The notes under the pieces: model-generated
Told to the model about the DNA's origin: nothing
Databases searched by the model: none
The model's input: only the letters and a program-made list of their open reading frames with translations
Program-made: the position numbers and the translations under genes
Source: Pantoea cypripedii
Lineage (GTDB): Bacteria > Pseudomonadota > Gammaproteobacteria > Enterobacterales > Enterobacteriaceae
Length of the DNA stretch: 64,000 nucleotides
Direction: 5' to 3'
Assembly: GCF_011395035.1 (NCBI RefSeq)
Contig: NZ_CP024768.1
Location: 2,951,286 to 3,015,285 of the forward strand
Shown here: positions 18,991 to 30,577 of the stretch, one piece after another
Numbering within the stretch: position 1 is the first letter of the stretch
Layout of the letters: each line of letters starts with the position of its first letter

Positions 18991-20333
18991 TTTATCACGC
19001 TGCGCGAAGGCGTCCGTTTCTGCTGCCACAGGGCATGACGTAAACGTAAACTTTGCCACAAACGCACAGGCCACAAGGTGCTGGGCTGTGGTTCAATCAC
19101 CCGCTTGAGCAGGCGCACGTAATCCAGTACCAGGCCCGGTGTCCAGGTCATCTCCTCTGCCCGGCCGCGCACCACGCCCAATAACCAAAAATTGGGGTCA
19201 GCAAGCAGACGAAATCCGGCATAAGGCTGTCGTGCCAGAATCCCTTCAATCGCCACATCCAGCGCCTGGATCACGGCGGATGAGCAATTACGCGCCGTCA
19301 GGTTGTAGGTGCTGTCCAGCCGGTAGCTGTGCCAGAAATTTTGCAATGCCTTAAAATTGTAATGCGGAAAAAGGATCTGTTTATCGGGCTGACACCAGTC
19401 GGCCACCTCCAGCGACAGCGAAGCCAGAAAGCGCCCGGCAACATCGTTATGCTCACCCGAGCGCAACACTGCGCGGAAGTTACTGCTATCGCGATCAATA
19501 TCGTCGAGCGGATAGTGGCTGATATACAGATCCTCTCCGACAGCAAGCGAAGCATGCCCGGTCGAGATCACCCCATGTTGATCGACCGCGGCGATATAAC
19601 GATTGATCAGTTGGTAACTCTCACGCAGCCTGACCGAGCCTAACGGGGTCCAGATATAGACTTTAAGTAACTGCGGGGGCGGATGATGAGGAAATGGCGG
19701 ATGCACATACTGGCTGCTGTGCCATTGCCGTAATCCCCCTACTTTAAACAGGGGTAGCGTGGTCACCGTGCTGTTAGCCGTCAGCAGGTTCGCCTGACGC
19801 GCCATCTGTAGCAACGTGGTGCCGATACTCAGCAACAACAATGCAAAGCACAGTGGGACCGCAATATGGTGATGGAACGGCCAGTCACTGATGATCAGAA
19901 TGCTGATAAACCATTCCACCACGCCGGTAACGCATTGTTTTTTCCAGCGCCAGCCACGTAACACGATAGCGGCCATAAAGCGGAACAAACCATCGATCAT
20001 AAACGCAATGCCAAACAGCATTGCCGATACATCATTGTTATCCTGCGGGATATTGAGAATCAGAAAACCGATGAGCCACAAACCCAGCGCCTTGAGCAGC
20101 GTCAGTCCGTCAACGCGCATTTCGCGGATAAAGGCCAGCGTCATCTGCACCATGCCTTCAATAATAAAAAATAGCGCGAGCATATCCAGTGGCACCGAAA
20201 GCAGGCCGTCACTGGCAATATCGTAGAAGATCAATGCCGCTAACAGCAGCAACGCCATGCCAGTCAAAGCCAGCCAATACCAGCGCCGACGGATCACCTG
20301 GGCACCGGTCAGAAGAAAGATCAACTTAATCAC
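18987..20333 (-). CDS. HdeD-like membrane protein fused to permuted NlpC/LRAT-like domain
   Basis: 448 aa, GTG start at 20333 with a GAGGTAAT ribosome site. Residues 1-178 form six hydrophobic segments resembling HdeD/DUF308 (paired glycine-rich helices, for example FGIAFMIDGLFRFMAAIVL). A proline/histidine-rich linker (204-220) leads to a soluble domain whose motifs STGHASLAVG (His260), YISHYP (His273) and LTARNCSSAV (Cys350) fit the His-then-Cys order of circularly permuted NlpC/P60 and LRAT-like thiol enzymes. Basic residues 15-17 and an even number of helices suggest the enzyme domain is cytoplasmic. Function unknown; possibly acyl transfer, hydrolysis or lipid/peptide processing. Coupled to the MFS gene downstream. 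Confidence 0.7.
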   Translation of the reverse strand: MIKLIFLLTGAQVIRRRWYWLALTGMALLLLAALIFYDIASDGLLSVPLDMLALFFIIEGMVQMTLAFIREMRVDGLTLLKALGLWLIGFLILNIPQDNNDVSAMLFGIAFMIDGLFRFMAAIVLRGWRWKKQCVTGVVEWFISILIISDWPFHHHIAVPLCFALLLLSIGTTLLQMARQANLLTANSTVTTLPLFKVGGLRQWHSSQYVHPPFPHHPPPQLLKVYIWTPLGSVRLRESYQLINRYIAAVDQHGVISTGHASLAVGEDLYISHYPLDDIDRDSSNFRAVLRSGEHNDVAGRFLASLSLEVADWCQPDKQILFPHYNFKALQNFWHSYRLDSTYNLTARNCSSAVIQALDVAIEGILARQPYAGFRLLADPNFWLLGVVRGRAEEMTWTPGLVLDYVRLLKRVIEPQPSTLWPVRLWQSLRLRHALWQQKRTPSRSVIK

Positions 20334-20406
20334 ATTACCTCAGCGCAGCGGGATGAACATGACTTAAAAGTTAGCAATCGGTGGCGGGGTTGTCTGAGAT
20401 GACAGG

Positions 20407-20436
20407 CAAAAAAAATCAGGCCCGGGGGCCTGATTT
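20407..20436 (-). terminator. nuo operon terminator
   Basis: 10 bp stem AAATCAGGCC/GGCCTGATTT with a short loop, followed on the minus strand by a run of T residues. It lies 16 bp after the nuoN stop. Confidence 0.88.
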
Positions 20437-20452
20437 GTCACTAGCAAAATGC

Positions 20453-21916
20453 TTACATCAGCGGCTGAGCCATTTGCACCAGCGTGATCAGCGGCTGCGG
20501 ATAGACACCCAACAGCAGAACCAGAATGGCGGAAATCAGTACCACCACCCCACCGGCAGTGAATGCCCAGTTGGCCGGGGTATCACGATCGCGCGTATGC
20601 AGTTCCGGCGGACTGAGGTACAGACTCACCGTGACACGCAGGTAGTAGTAAAGACCGATGGCACTACCCGCCACCACTGCGCCGGTCAGCCACCACAGGT
20701 GCGCATTCACACCCGACGCGATCACGTAGAACTTACCGATAAAGCCCAGCGTCATCGGGATACCCGCCAGCGACAACATCATGATAGTCATCACGGCTGA
20801 CAGAATCGGACGGTGCCAGAACAGGCCACGATAAGAGTACAGCGTGTCGGCATCCGGGCCACGATACGGGCTGGACATCAGGCTGACGACACCGAAGGCA
20901 CCCAGGCTGCTGAACAGGTAACCGGCCAGATACACCCCGGCAGTTTCCAGTGACAGCTGATGGGTTTTCACTGCTATCAGCGCCACCAGCAGATAACCCA
21001 GATGGGCGATGGAGGAGTAACCCAGCAGACGCTTGATGTTGCTCTGCGAAATCGCCATCAGGTTACCGAACAGGATGGAGACGAAAGCAATCACACCCAG
21101 CACGGTGCGTACTGCCTCGCTGTCGGTGACTGGTGCGTACATAAACAGACGCATGATCACGCCGAAGATCGCGATTTTGCTGGCAGTCGCGAGGAAGGTT
21201 GATACCGGAGCAGGTGCCCCCTGGTACACATCCGGCGTCCACAGATGGAACGGCACCAGCGACAGTTTGAAGCCAAGGCCAATAATCATCATGCCGAGGC
21301 CAACCAGCAACAGCGGCTGCTGCATCATGCTATCGTTCAGGCTTTTACCCAGCTGAACAAAGCTCAGGCTACCGGAATCCGCATAAATCAGCGCAATACC
21401 GAACAGCAGGAACGATGACGCCGCCGCCGACAGAATGGTGTATTTCAGTGCCGCTTCGAGTGAACGTTTCTGGCGGAAAGCGTAACCAATCAAACCAAAC
21501 AGTGGCAGCGACAGCAGTTCAATACCGATAAACAGCGCCGCCAGATGGTTGGCGCTGGCCAGCACGATACCGCCCAGTGCAGCAATCAGCACCAGCAGAT
21601 AGAACTCATCTTTGTTGTCCGGGAAACCGGCCAGCCACGGGTAGGCAAAGGTACAGGTCGCCAGACTCGCCAGCATCACCAGCCCGGTGTAGAAGATGGA
21701 GTAGCCATCGACACGCAGCATCGGCGTGACATCCATTGCCCCGACATGGGCAACAAACCACAGCGAAAGCAGCGCCAGGTTAAGACCAACGACCGTCAGC
21801 GTGGCATTAACAAAGTGGTTGCGTCGCCATGCAATGGACAGCATCACAACCACCACCGTCAATCCGACGATCAACAGCGGCAGTAACGCGATCAATTGTT
21901 GAGGAGTTATTGTCAT
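20453..21916 (-). CDS. nuoN: NADH-quinone oxidoreductase subunit N
   Basis: 487 aa antiporter-like membrane subunit of complex I (485 in E. coli), contributing one proton pathway in the distal membrane arm. About 14 transmembrane segments; the conserved charged residue context [24 protein letters not shown] and [19 protein letters not shown] are typical. Last gene of the nuo operon, 6 bp after nuoM. Confidence 0.97.
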   Translation of the reverse strand: MTITPQQLIALLPLLIVGLTVVVVMLSIAWRRNHFVNATLTVVGLNLALLSLWFVAHVGAMDVTPMLRVDGYSIFYTGLVMLASLATCTFAYPWLAGFPDNKDEFYLLVLIAALGGIVLASANHLAALFIGIELLSLPLFGLIGYAFRQKRSLEAALKYTILSAAASSFLLFGIALIYADSGSLSFVQLGKSLNDSMMQQPLLLVGLGMMIIGLGFKLSLVPFHLWTPDVYQGAPAPVSTFLATASKIAIFGVIMRLFMYAPVTDSEAVRTVLGVIAFVSILFGNLMAISQSNIKRLLGYSSIAHLGYLLVALIAVKTHQLSLETAGVYLAGYLFSSLGAFGVVSLMSSPYRGPDADTLYSYRGLFWHRPILSAVMTIMMLSLAGIPMTLGFIGKFYVIASGVNAHLWWLTGAVVAGSAIGLYYYLRVTVSLYLSPPELHTRDRDTPANWAFTAGGVVVLISAILVLLLGVYPQPLITLVQMAQPLM

Positions 21917-21922
21917 GGCGAA

Positions 21923-23443
21923 TTACGGCCTTGTAGTTGAAATTGAAGCGGTAAACCACTGCTGAATGTTGCTCATTGCAGCATGGGAAGTGTCGAGGAT
22001 CGGCTGCGGATATACCCCGAGCAGAACCAGCAGCACCACCAGAACCATAATCATAATGAACTCACGCGGTGACATGCCTGGCAGCGGCGCCTGTGATTTT
22101 GCTTCACCATAATAAGCGCGCTGCATCATCACCAGCGAATAGACCGAGGCGAAAACCAGACCAAAGGTCGCAATCACGATAATCACCGGCACCACCTGGA
22201 AACTCCCGGTGAGAATCATAAATTCCCCGGCAAAGTTACCGGTGCCAGGCATCCCCAGATTGGCAACGGCAAAGAACAGCGACAGGCCCGGAATCCACTT
22301 GATGCGTGACCACAAGCCACCCATCTGGCGCATATCACGGGTATGCAGACGTTCATACAGCTGGCCACACAGGATGAACAGCGCGGCGGCGGACAGGCCA
22401 TGCGCAATCATCTGTACCACCGCGCCCTGGAACGCCAGCTGGCTGCCGGTGTAGATGGCAATCAGCACGAAGCCCATGTGCGAAATGGAGGTGTAGGCAA
22501 TCAGGCGTTTGATATCCGTCTGCGCGAACGCCATCCAGGCACCGTAGAAGATACCGATGACGCCCAGCCACATGGCAATCGGTGCAAACTCCGCCGAGGC
22601 ATGCGGGAACAGCGGCAGACTGAAGCGCAACAGGCCATAAGCCGCGGTTTTCAGCAGAATCCCGGCGAGGTCCACCGAACCTGCCGTCGGTGCCTGGCTG
22701 TGCGCATCAGGCAACCAACCGTGTAACGGTACCACCGGCATTTTTACTGCAAAGGCGATGAAGAAGCCCAGCATCAGCAGGTATTCCACCGTGTGGGACA
22801 TCGGCGTTTTCAGTAACTCTTCGTAGCTGAAGGTCCATACGCCGGTCGCGTTGTAGTGCACAAACACCAGCGCCAGGATGGCAATCAGCATCACCAGCCC
22901 CGATGCCTGGGTATAAATAAAGAATTTGGTGGCGGCGGTGATACGGGTTTTACCGTCCGACGCTTTATGACCCCAGAGTGCGATGAGGAAGTACATCGGC
23001 ACCAGCATCATTTCCCAGAAGAAGAAGAACAGGAACATGTCGATGGAGAGGAATACGCCAATCACGCCACCGAGGATCCACATCAGGTTAAGGTGGAAAA
23101 AGCCCTGATACTTCTCGATTTCATTCCACGAGCAGAGCACCGCCATCAAGCCGAGCAGACCGGTCAGCACCACCATCAGCAGTGACAGACCATCAATCGC
23201 CAGATGGAAATTGATACCAAAACGCGGGATCCACGGTACTGAGAAGGTCGATTGCCATTGCGGCATACCTGCCGCCTGCGTCAATGAGTAGCCTCCCTGC
23301 AACCACAGCTGCAGTGAAAGCGCCAGCGTCAGCCCCATTGTGATCAGGGCAATCCAGCGTGGCACCTTCGCGCCAAGGCGCTCAGCCAGCCAGCACAGCA
23401 GCCCACCGACGAATGGGATTATAATTAGCCAAGGTAATAACAC
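21923..23443 (-). CDS. nuoM: NADH-quinone oxidoreductase subunit M
   Basis: 506 aa antiporter-like subunit of complex I (509 in E. coli). The start is GTG at 23443, as in E. coli. The catalytic lysine/glutamate regions are visible: FFFFFWEMMLVPMYFLIALWG, KMPVVPLHGWLPDAHSQAPT and DIKRLIAYTSISHMGF. An 89 bp gap separates it from nuoL and contains a small hairpin. Confidence 0.97.
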   Translation of the reverse strand: MLLPWLIIIPFVGGLLCWLAERLGAKVPRWIALITMGLTLALSLQLWLQGGYSLTQAAGMPQWQSTFSVPWIPRFGINFHLAIDGLSLLMVVLTGLLGLMAVLCSWNEIEKYQGFFHLNLMWILGGVIGVFLSIDMFLFFFFWEMMLVPMYFLIALWGHKASDGKTRITAATKFFIYTQASGLVMLIAILALVFVHYNATGVWTFSYEELLKTPMSHTVEYLLMLGFFIAFAVKMPVVPLHGWLPDAHSQAPTAGSVDLAGILLKTAAYGLLRFSLPLFPHASAEFAPIAMWLGVIGIFYGAWMAFAQTDIKRLIAYTSISHMGFVLIAIYTGSQLAFQGAVVQMIAHGLSAAALFILCGQLYERLHTRDMRQMGGLWSRIKWIPGLSLFFAVANLGMPGTGNFAGEFMILTGSFQVVPVIIVIATFGLVFASVYSLVMMQRAYYGEAKSQAPLPGMSPREFIMIMVLVVLLVLLGVYPQPILDTSHAAMSNIQQWFTASISTTRP

Positions 23444-23464
23444 GGCGGTTTGTTCCCTTTTTTC

Positions 23465-23480
23465 TGCCTGAAATCAGGCA
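23465..23480 (-). other. nuoL-nuoM intercistronic hairpin
   Basis: Perfect 7 bp stem TGCCTGA/TCAGGCA with a 2-base centre. On the transcribed strand it is followed by an A-rich, not T-rich, stretch, so it is not a terminator; it may protect or pause the transcript. Confidence 0.55.
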
Positions 23481-23532
23481 ATTTTTGACATTCTTAACCG
23501 GGGCGAACCATGCCCACCCCGCTCATCAAGCT

Positions 23533-25368
23533 TTACACCACCATCAGCAGTGCCAGCACGACCACAGCACCGACACTCATGGACGCCACATACCAGCGCA
23601 GATAACCGTTTTCACTGACCACCAGGCCCTTGTTGCCAATGCGCGAAATCAGCGCGGGCAGATTCATCAGCGAGTTCAGTGGGTCACGATGCAGCAGCCA
23701 GGCAATGCCGAGGAATGGTTTGACGAACACTTTGTCGTACAGCCAGTCGAAGCCCCAGGCCGCAAACCACCAGGTGCCGAAGAAACGACCCGGCGCACTG
23801 TTGGCAACGCTGGTCACCAGCTGGCGTTTGCCCAGCCACAGCGCCGCAGCGATCAGGATACCGACGATAGCCACTACGCCAGAGGCGATTTCCAGCCCCA
23901 CTTTGCCACCTTCGCCAAACTCGTTCTGCGGCAGGACGCCAGCCAGCGGCGGGGTAATCATCGCACCAATAAAGGTCGACAGTACCAGCAGCACCATCAG
24001 CGGCAGATGATGAGTAATGCCTTTACCGGCATGCGCATGGATTTTCTCTTCGCCGTGGAAGACGATGAAAATCATGCGGAAGGTATAGATAGACGTCAGG
24101 AACGCCCCGACCAGACCGGCAACCATCAGATTGATATGACCATTCGCCAGCGCACCAAACAGGATTTCATCTTTACTGTAGAAACCTGCGGTAATCAGCG
24201 GCAGCGCAGCCAGTGCGGCACCACCCACCAGGAAACAGACATACACCAGCGGGATGCTCTTACGCAGGCCACCCATCTTGAAGATGTTCTGCTCGTGGTG
24301 GCAGGCCAGAATCACCGAACCTGAAGAGAGGAACAGCAGCGCTTTAAAGAACGCATGGGTCATCAGGTGGAAAATCGCCGCGTCCCACGCCTGCACGCCA
24401 AGTGCCAGGAACATGTAGCCAATCTGGCTCATGGTGGAGTAAGCCAGCACGCGTTTGATATCGGTCTGCACCAGCGCGGCAAAACCGGCCAGCACCAGGG
24501 TAATGGCACCCACGATACCGACCAGATGCAGCACTTCCGGCGTCAGCAGGAACAAGCCGTGGGTACGGGCGATCAGATAGACACCGGCGGTCACCATGGT
24601 TGCGGCGTGGATCAACGCAGAAACCGGTGTCGGACCGGCCATCGCATCGGCCAGCCACGTCTGCAACGGCAGCTGCGCGGATTTACCCACTGCACCACCC
24701 AGCAACAGCAGGGTAGCCCACTGCAACATATGGTTATCAGCCGCAAAGTGTGCCGGAGCCAGCTCCACCAATTCGCGGAAGTTCAGCGTGCCCAGTTCGT
24801 TGTAGAGGATGAACAAAGCCAAAGCCAGGAACACATCACCCACACGGGTAATGATGAAGGCTTTCATCGCGGCTTTGCCATTTTCCGGGTTGCTGTAGTA
24901 GAAACCGATCAGCAGATAGGAACACAGCCCCACCCCTTCCCAGCCGAGATACATCAGCATCAGGTTATCGGCCAGTACCAGGACCACCATGCTGGCGATA
25001 AACAGGTTGGTGTAAGCGAAGAAGCGTGAGTATCCCTCTTCACCGCGCATGTACCAGGAAGCGAACATGTGGATGAAGAAGCCGACACCGGTCACCACTG
25101 ACAACATGGTCAGCGACAGGCCATCCAGCACCAGGTTGACTTTGATATCAAAGTGCCCGACGTTCATCCAGGTCCAGAGTGCCTGAGTAAACGGCTGTTG
25201 CCCCTGGCTGAAGAAATCCATGCCGACATAAATTGTGGTCAGGGCAGCCAGACCGACTGACCCCATCCCCACAGCGGCAGACAGGTTCTCCGACCAGCGA
25301 CCACGGGAAAATGCCAACAGCACGAAGCCAATTAGCGGAAATAAAACGGTTAAGTAGAGAAGATTCAT
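23533..25368 (-). CDS. nuoL: NADH-quinone oxidoreductase subunit L
   Basis: 611 aa (613 in E. coli), the most distal antiporter-like subunit of complex I. It carries the long amphipathic lateral helix and C-terminal membrane anchor (residues about 510-611, with [20 protein letters not shown]). Conserved blocks [19 protein letters not shown] and [20 protein letters not shown] are visible. The start overlaps the nuoK stop by 4 bp. Confidence 0.97.
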   Translation of the reverse strand: MNLLYLTVLFPLIGFVLLAFSRGRWSENLSAAVGMGSVGLAALTTIYVGMDFFSQGQQPFTQALWTWMNVGHFDIKVNLVLDGLSLTMLSVVTGVGFFIHMFASWYMRGEEGYSRFFAYTNLFIASMVVLVLADNLMLMYLGWEGVGLCSYLLIGFYYSNPENGKAAMKAFIITRVGDVFLALALFILYNELGTLNFRELVELAPAHFAADNHMLQWATLLLLGGAVGKSAQLPLQTWLADAMAGPTPVSALIHAATMVTAGVYLIARTHGLFLLTPEVLHLVGIVGAITLVLAGFAALVQTDIKRVLAYSTMSQIGYMFLALGVQAWDAAIFHLMTHAFFKALLFLSSGSVILACHHEQNIFKMGGLRKSIPLVYVCFLVGGAALAALPLITAGFYSKDEILFGALANGHINLMVAGLVGAFLTSIYTFRMIFIVFHGEEKIHAHAGKGITHHLPLMVLLVLSTFIGAMITPPLAGVLPQNEFGEGGKVGLEIASGVVAIVGILIAAALWLGKRQLVTSVANSAPGRFFGTWWFAAWGFDWLYDKVFVKPFLGIAWLLHRDPLNSLMNLPALISRIGNKGLVVSENGYLRWYVASMSVGAVVVLALLMVV

Positions 25369-25667
25369 CCGCGCATCTCGCTCACAGTATCAATGTTCAG
25401 CGTCTGACGACGACGATAGAGCTGGAGCAGCAGCGCCAGACCAATACTGGCTTCCGCCGCTGCGAGGCTGATGGCCAGGATATACATCACCTGGCCGTCT
25501 GCTTGTCCCCAGTAGCTGCCTGCCACCACCAGCGCCAGTGCGGAGGCGTTGATCATGATTTCCAGACCAATCAGCATAAACAGCAGGTTACGGCGCAGCA
25601 CCAGTGAGGTCAGGCCGAGAACAAACAGCACAGCAGCCAGAATCAGGCCGTGTTGTAACGGGATCAT
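25365..25667 (-). CDS. nuoK: NADH-quinone oxidoreductase subunit K
   Basis: 100 aa, three transmembrane helices, homologous to MrpC. The buried glutamates of helices 2 and 3 ([11 protein letters not shown] and [11 protein letters not shown]) are present; they take part in proton transfer in complex I. Overlaps both neighbours by 4 bp, indicating tight coupling. Confidence 0.97.
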   Translation of the reverse strand: MIPLQHGLILAAVLFVLGLTSLVLRRNLLFMLIGLEIMINASALALVVAGSYWGQADGQVMYILAISLAAAEASIGLALLLQLYRRRQTLNIDTVSEMRG

Positions 25668-26215
25668 GCGTGCTCCTCTTTTTTCGCTTGCGCCTCTGCC
25701 GGACGGTTGCTTAACACTTCGCCCTGACGCTCTTCACGTCCGATATGGAAGGCGACAACCAGGCCGGCCAGCAGCAGCATCGACGCCAGCTCCACAGCCA
25801 GAACATAAGGACCGAACAGGCTGATACCCACCGCTTTGGCGTCAATAACGGTGCCATCAATACCCTGATCGTGCGCAGTGCTGATGGCATAAATCATCAC
25901 CACCAGCAGCAGCAAGGACACGATGCCCGGACCAATCCACAATGACGGCTTCAGCCACTCACGCTCCTGATCCTGCTGGGTTTTGCCGAGGTTCAGCATC
26001 ATCACCACGAACACGAACAGCACCATAATGGCACCGGCGTAGACGATGATTTCCAGCGCACCGGCAAAGTAAGCGCCCATCGAGAAGAACACACCCGCAA
26101 TCGACAGCAGCGAAACAATCAGGTACAGCAGCGCATGTACCGGGTTGGTGTGAGTGATGACGCGTAGCGTCGTCAACACCGCCACCAGTCCACAAAGATA
26201 AAACGCAAATTCCAT
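25664..26215 (-). CDS. nuoJ: NADH-quinone oxidoreductase subunit J
   Basis: 183 aa (184 in E. coli), five transmembrane helices, including the [20 protein letters not shown] helix whose bending couples quinone chemistry to pumping. The start ATG at 26215 ([10 protein letters not shown]) matches the family; the open frame continues 27 codons upstream into nuoI but is not used. Confidence 0.96.
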   Translation of the reverse strand: MEFAFYLCGLVAVLTTLRVITHTNPVHALLYLIVSLLSIAGVFFSMGAYFAGALEIIVYAGAIMVLFVFVVMMLNLGKTQQDQEREWLKPSLWIGPGIVSLLLLVVMIYAISTAHDQGIDGTVIDAKAVGISLFGPYVLAVELASMLLLAGLVVAFHIGREERQGEVLSNRPAEAQAKKEEHA

Positions 26216-26225
26216 ACCTGGCTCC

Positions 26226-26768
26226 TTAAGGTAACAAGCCTTTGACGTCGATCGGTTTGGCTTCGTTTTCCGCGTCGCCTTTGCCTTTCCCGTCAATCGC
26301 CATACCTGCCATGCGGTAGAAGTTGTACTCCGGATATTTACCCGGTCCGGAGATCAACAGATCCTGTTTTTCGTACACCAAATCCTGACGCTTAAACTCA
26401 CCCAGTTCGAAATCCGGGGTCAGCTGGATGGCCGTAGTCGGACAGGCTTCTTCGCACAGGCCACAGAAAATGCAGCGTGAAAAGTTGATGCGGAAGAATT
26501 CCGGATACCAGCGGCCATCCTGCATTTCAGCTTTTTGCAGCGAAATACAACCTACCGGGCAGGCTACTGCACACAGGTTACAGGCAACGCAACGCTCTTG
26601 ACCGTCCGGATCGCGCGTCAGCACGATACGGCCACGGTAGCGTGGCGGCAGGTACACCGGCTCTTCCGGGTACATCTGGGTTTCGCGTTTGGCGAAGGCA
26701 TGCATGCCTATCATCCAGATACTGCGCACTGTCGTGCCGAAGCCAACGACAATATCTTTTAAAGTCAT
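26226..26768 (-). CDS. nuoI: NADH-quinone oxidoreductase subunit I
   Basis: 180 aa peripheral-arm subunit with two [4Fe-4S] clusters (N6a and N6b), shown by [12 protein letters not shown] and [12 protein letters not shown]. It passes electrons from NuoG towards NuoB. ATG at 26768 gives [11 protein letters not shown] as in E. coli; an upstream extension to 26843 overlaps nuoH and is rejected. Confidence 0.97.
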   Translation of the reverse strand: MTLKDIVVGFGTTVRSIWMIGMHAFAKRETQMYPEEPVYLPPRYRGRIVLTRDPDGQERCVACNLCAVACPVGCISLQKAEMQDGRWYPEFFRINFSRCIFCGLCEEACPTTAIQLTPDFELGEFKRQDLVYEKQDLLISGPGKYPEYNFYRMAGMAIDGKGKGDAENEAKPIDVKGLLP

Positions 26769-26779
26769 CTCAAAACCCC

Positions 26780-27754
26780 TTACTGCGCAGACAGAATCAC
26801 TGCGGCGGTCGCCAGCAGGTTCAACAGCGTCAACGGCAGACACACTTTCCAGCCGAACGACAGCACCTGGTCATAGCGTGGACGCGGAAGCGCAGCACGA
26901 ATCAGGATAAACATCACCATAAAGAACGCGGTCTTAACGGCGAACCAGATGATCGGCGGCAGGAACGGTCCCTGCCAGCCACCGAAGAACAGCGTCACAA
27001 TTAGCGCTGATACGGTGGTGATGGCGACATATTCACCGACAAAGAACAGACCGAACTTCATCCCGGCATATTCGATGTGATAACCATCGGCCAGTTCCTG
27101 CTCGGCTTCCGGCTGGTCAAACGGATGACGGTGACACACGGCAACGCCTGCGATACAGAAAGTCAGGAAGCCGAAGAATTGCGGAATGATGTTCCACAGA
27201 TGCGCCTGGCTTTCCACAATGGCGTTCAGATTGAACGAACCCGCCTGCGCCACCACGCCCATCAGCGACAGACCGAGGAACACTTCGTAGCTCAGGGTCT
27301 GCGCGGAAGCACGCATCGCCCCCAGTAACGAGTATTTGTTGTTACTCGACCAACCCGCAAACAGCACCGCGTACACCGCGAGACCCGCCATCATCAGGAA
27401 GAACAGCAGACCGATATTCAGGTCGGTCACCATCCAGGTCGGCGTGACCGGCACAATCGCGAAGGCCAGCAGCAGCGAAACAAAGGCAATTACCGGTGCG
27501 AGGGTAAAGATGAAGCGGTCGGTAAACGGCGGAACCCAGTCCTCTTTAAAGAACATTTTGATCATGTCCGCTGCCAATTGCAGCGAGCCGCCCCAACCTA
27601 CACGGTTCGGTCCGTAACGGTTCTGCCATAAGCCGAGCAGACGACGCTCGGCGAAGCTCATGAAGGCACCACAGCCCACCACCACCAGCAGGATGACGAT
27701 GGCTTTGACGATGCTAATCAGGATGTCAATAACGTCCGGTGTCAGCCAGCTCAT
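26780..27754 (-). CDS. nuoH: NADH-quinone oxidoreductase subunit H
   Basis: 324 aa (325 in E. coli), eight-helix membrane subunit forming the quinone entry site with NuoB and NuoD. Conserved [20 protein letters not shown] and the acidic quinone-cavity loop [20 protein letters not shown] are visible. Overlaps the end of nuoG by 4 bp. Confidence 0.97.
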   Translation of the reverse strand: MSWLTPDVIDILISIVKAIVILLVVVGCGAFMSFAERRLLGLWQNRYGPNRVGWGGSLQLAADMIKMFFKEDWVPPFTDRFIFTLAPVIAFVSLLLAFAIVPVTPTWMVTDLNIGLLFFLMMAGLAVYAVLFAGWSSNNKYSLLGAMRASAQTLSYEVFLGLSLMGVVAQAGSFNLNAIVESQAHLWNIIPQFFGFLTFCIAGVAVCHRHPFDQPEAEQELADGYHIEYAGMKFGLFFVGEYVAITTVSALIVTLFFGGWQGPFLPPIIWFAVKTAFFMVMFILIRAALPRPRYDQVLSFGWKVCLPLTLLNLLATAAVILSAQ

Positions 27755-30474
27755 TGCGCTGCCTCCTGCAATTTGTCAATGTGCGCACCCGAGAGGAACG
27801 GCGGTACACCCGGCATACCGAGTGGCAGCCCCACCAGGCCGGCCTGCAACGAAGCGGAGAAACGTACCGGCAGACGCAGCGTTTCACCGGCACACACCAG
27901 CTCCACCGCCGCACCGTTGTTCACACCGAGTTTTTCAGCATCGGCTGGATTGATCACCAGCGTGGCGGGAGACATACGTTTCTGGAACACCGGTGAACGC
28001 TGGGTCATCTCTTCGCTACCAAACAGCTGATAGTAAGGGGCCACACGCCACTGGCTGCCACCGACAAAACTTTCCGGCACGGCACTGAACCACGGCAGTG
28101 AACCTTCTGCCGCCTCGAACAGACGCACACCCGGGTCGCCATTACGCAGCTTACCGCCCACCTCGGCCTGGAATTTGTTCCATGCCTGTGGGGAGTTCCA
28201 GCCTGGAGCCCAGGCAAACGGAATCTGCGAACGCGCCGCGCCTGGCTGGTTGTTCCCTTCCATCGAGAAGGCAAACATGGTGTCTTTATCCTGCGGCTGA
28301 CGCGGTTCGTGCACGCTGATATTGGCACGCGCCGCCGTACGGCCACTGGAGCGATGCGGTGAACGCGCCAGTTTCTGACCACGAATACGGAAGCTGGCAT
28401 CCGGTGCCGCGTCCTTGATGCCTTTCAACTGCGGCAATGCCGCGATGGTGGCATCAATCACATGATCAAGCAGCGTCCAGTCAATCTGGCGGCTTTCCAC
28501 GGTGCTGTGCAGCGAATGCAGCCAGCGCCAGCTTTCCAGCATCACCACGCTGTTGTCGTAGTAAGAAGGATCGTAAACCTGGAAGAAACGCTGCGCGCGG
28601 CCTTCATGGTTGATTGAGGTGCCGTCGCTTTCAGCAAAGCTGGCTGTCGAGAACACCAGATTGGCTTTTTCCAGCGTGGCGGTGCGTTGGTGATCGACCA
28701 CAATCACGTTAGCAGCCTGCGCCAGTGCCGCGTCCACCGTCGCCTTCGGCGCGTGACGATACAGATCGTTTTCCAGCACCACCAGCGTATCGGCTTCGCC
28801 GTTACTGAGTTGCGCCAGGGCGCTATCCAGCGATGCACCGCCCATCAGGCCAAGGCCGATGCTGTTAGCAGCTGACGCCAGCAGGGTGATACCGACATCC
28901 GCACCGCGCGCTTTCAGCGCTTTGGCCACGTTGGCGGCCGCTTCAATCATTGCGGTGCTGCCCGAGTGCGTACCGGAGATGATCAGCGGTTTTTTCGCCC
29001 CTGCCAGGGCCTGTACCACCACATCCAGCTTGCCGTTCAATGTCTTATCGAAATCGCCGACGGCGGGTGCGCTTTCATCCAGCGCATGCGCGATGGCAAA
29101 ACCGAGACGCGCCTGATCTTCCACCGGAGCGCGATAGCTCCACGCCGCGATGTCATCCAGACGGGTTTCATCGACGTTGGTCACGAACAGCGGATGTTTG
29201 GCGTGCTGGCCAATGTTGAGGATCGCCGCGATTTGCCAGTCAGCCACTTTCTGTGCTGCGGCCATTTCGCGTGCTTTACCCTTCACCGCCTGACGCACAG
29301 AAAGTGCCACACGCGCACCCACCTGAGTCAGGTCTTCGCCCAGCACCAGCACCGCATCGTAGCTTTCAATCTCACGCAGTGACGGGGTATAGATACCGCC
29401 TTCGCGCAGCACTTTGAGCATCAGTTCCAGACGCGTCTGTTCGCCTGCTGGCATCCCGGTGGAGAAGTTTTCTGCTCCCACCAGCTCGCGCAGCGCAAAG
29501 TTGCTTTCGATGCTGGCACGCGGAGAACCAATCCCGATGACTTTTTTCGCCTGACGCAGTACATCCGCCGCCGCATTCACGGCCTGCTCGGCATTCAGGG
29601 TGACCCAGTCATTACCACGCAGCTGTACCGGATGGCGTGGACGGTCCTTCAGGTTGACGTAACCGTAACCAAAGCGACCACGGTCACACAGGAAGTAGTG
29701 GTTGACCGTACCGTTATAGCGGTTTTCGATACGGCGTAGTTCACCGTAACGCTCACCGGGGCTGGTGTTACAGCCGACGCTGCATTGCTGGCAGATGCTC
29801 GGCGCAAACTGCATATCCCACTTACGGTTATAACGTTCGGAGTGGGTTTTATCGGTGAAGACCCCGGTCGGACAGATTTCTACCAGGTTACCGGAGAATT
29901 CGCTTTCCAGCGTGCCATCTTCCGGACGACCAAAGTAGACGTTGTCATGCGCGCCATAGACGCCGAGATCTGTGCCATCGGCATAATCTTTGTAGTAACG
30001 CACACAGCGATAACAGGCGATACAGCGGTTCATTTCATGAGAAATGAAGGGGCCGAGATCCTGATTCTGGTGAGTACGTTTGGTGAAGCGATAGCGACGG
30101 AAGCTGTGGCCCGTCATTACCGTCATATCCTGCAAGTGGCAGTTACCGCCCTCTTCGCACACCGGACAGTCATGCGGGTGGTTGGTCATCAGCCATTCCA
30201 CCACGCTTTCACGAAACTCTTTCGCTTCGCCATCGTCGATGGAAATAAAGGTGCCGTCCATTGCGGGCGTCATGCATGACATGACAAGGCGACCGCGGGT
30301 ATCTTCGGCATTCTGGAATTGCTTAACCGCGCACTGGCGACAGGCACCTACGCTTCCCAGCGCCGGATGCCAGCAAAAATAAGGAATATCAAGGCCCAGA
30401 GACAGACAAGCCTGTAGCAGGTTGTCTGACCCGTTCACTTCATACTCTTTACCGTCTACATGGATAGTAGCCAT
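27751..30474 (-). CDS. nuoG: NADH-quinone oxidoreductase subunit G
   Basis: 907 aa (908 in E. coli), the largest complex I subunit. N-terminal ferredoxin-type domain (residues 1-80) binds the N1b [2Fe-2S] cluster with [28 protein letters not shown] supplies N5, and [12 protein letters not shown] and following cysteines supply N4. [15 protein letters not shown] is the site of the extra N7 cluster. The remainder is a molybdopterin-oxidoreductase-like domain without cofactor. A 103 bp gap with a GC-rich hairpin separates it from nuoF. Confidence 0.97.
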   Translation of the reverse strand: MATIHVDGKEYEVNGSDNLLQACLSLGLDIPYFCWHPALGSVGACRQCAVKQFQNAEDTRGRLVMSCMTPAMDGTFISIDDGEAKEFRESVVEWLMTNHPHDCPVCEEGGNCHLQDMTVMTGHSFRRYRFTKRTHQNQDLGPFISHEMNRCIACYRCVRYYKDYADGTDLGVYGAHDNVYFGRPEDGTLESEFSGNLVEICPTGVFTDKTHSERYNRKWDMQFAPSICQQCSVGCNTSPGERYGELRRIENRYNGTVNHYFLCDRGRFGYGYVNLKDRPRHPVQLRGNDWVTLNAEQAVNAAADVLRQAKKVIGIGSPRASIESNFALRELVGAENFSTGMPAGEQTRLELMLKVLREGGIYTPSLREIESYDAVLVLGEDLTQVGARVALSVRQAVKGKAREMAAAQKVADWQIAAILNIGQHAKHPLFVTNVDETRLDDIAAWSYRAPVEDQARLGFAIAHALDESAPAVGDFDKTLNGKLDVVVQALAGAKKPLIISGTHSGSTAMIEAAANVAKALKARGADVGITLLASAANSIGLGLMGGASLDSALAQLSNGEADTLVVLENDLYRHAPKATVDAALAQAANVIVVDHQRTATLEKANLVFSTASFAESDGTSINHEGRAQRFFQVYDPSYYDNSVVMLESWRWLHSLHSTVESRQIDWTLLDHVIDATIAALPQLKGIKDAAPDASFRIRGQKLARSPHRSSGRTAARANISVHEPRQPQDKDTMFAFSMEGNNQPGAARSQIPFAWAPGWNSPQAWNKFQAEVGGKLRNGDPGVRLFEAAEGSLPWFSAVPESFVGGSQWRVAPYYQLFGSEEMTQRSPVFQKRMSPATLVINPADAEKLGVNNGAAVELVCAGETLRLPVRFSASLQAGLVGLPLGMPGVPPFLSGAHIDKLQEAAQ

Positions 30475-30577
30475 AGTGAATATGCTTCCGTAAGGCCCGT
30501 CCGGGGACGAGCGTTAAACATCTATTTCTTTCCCCGCGCGAGGCTGTCGCGCCGGGTAATCCGTGTACGGCGGCTGA

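Noticed and set aside
23485..24324. 279-codon plus-strand ORF over nuoL
   Set aside because: Gln/His/Arg-rich mirror of membrane-protein codons; not credible as a protein.
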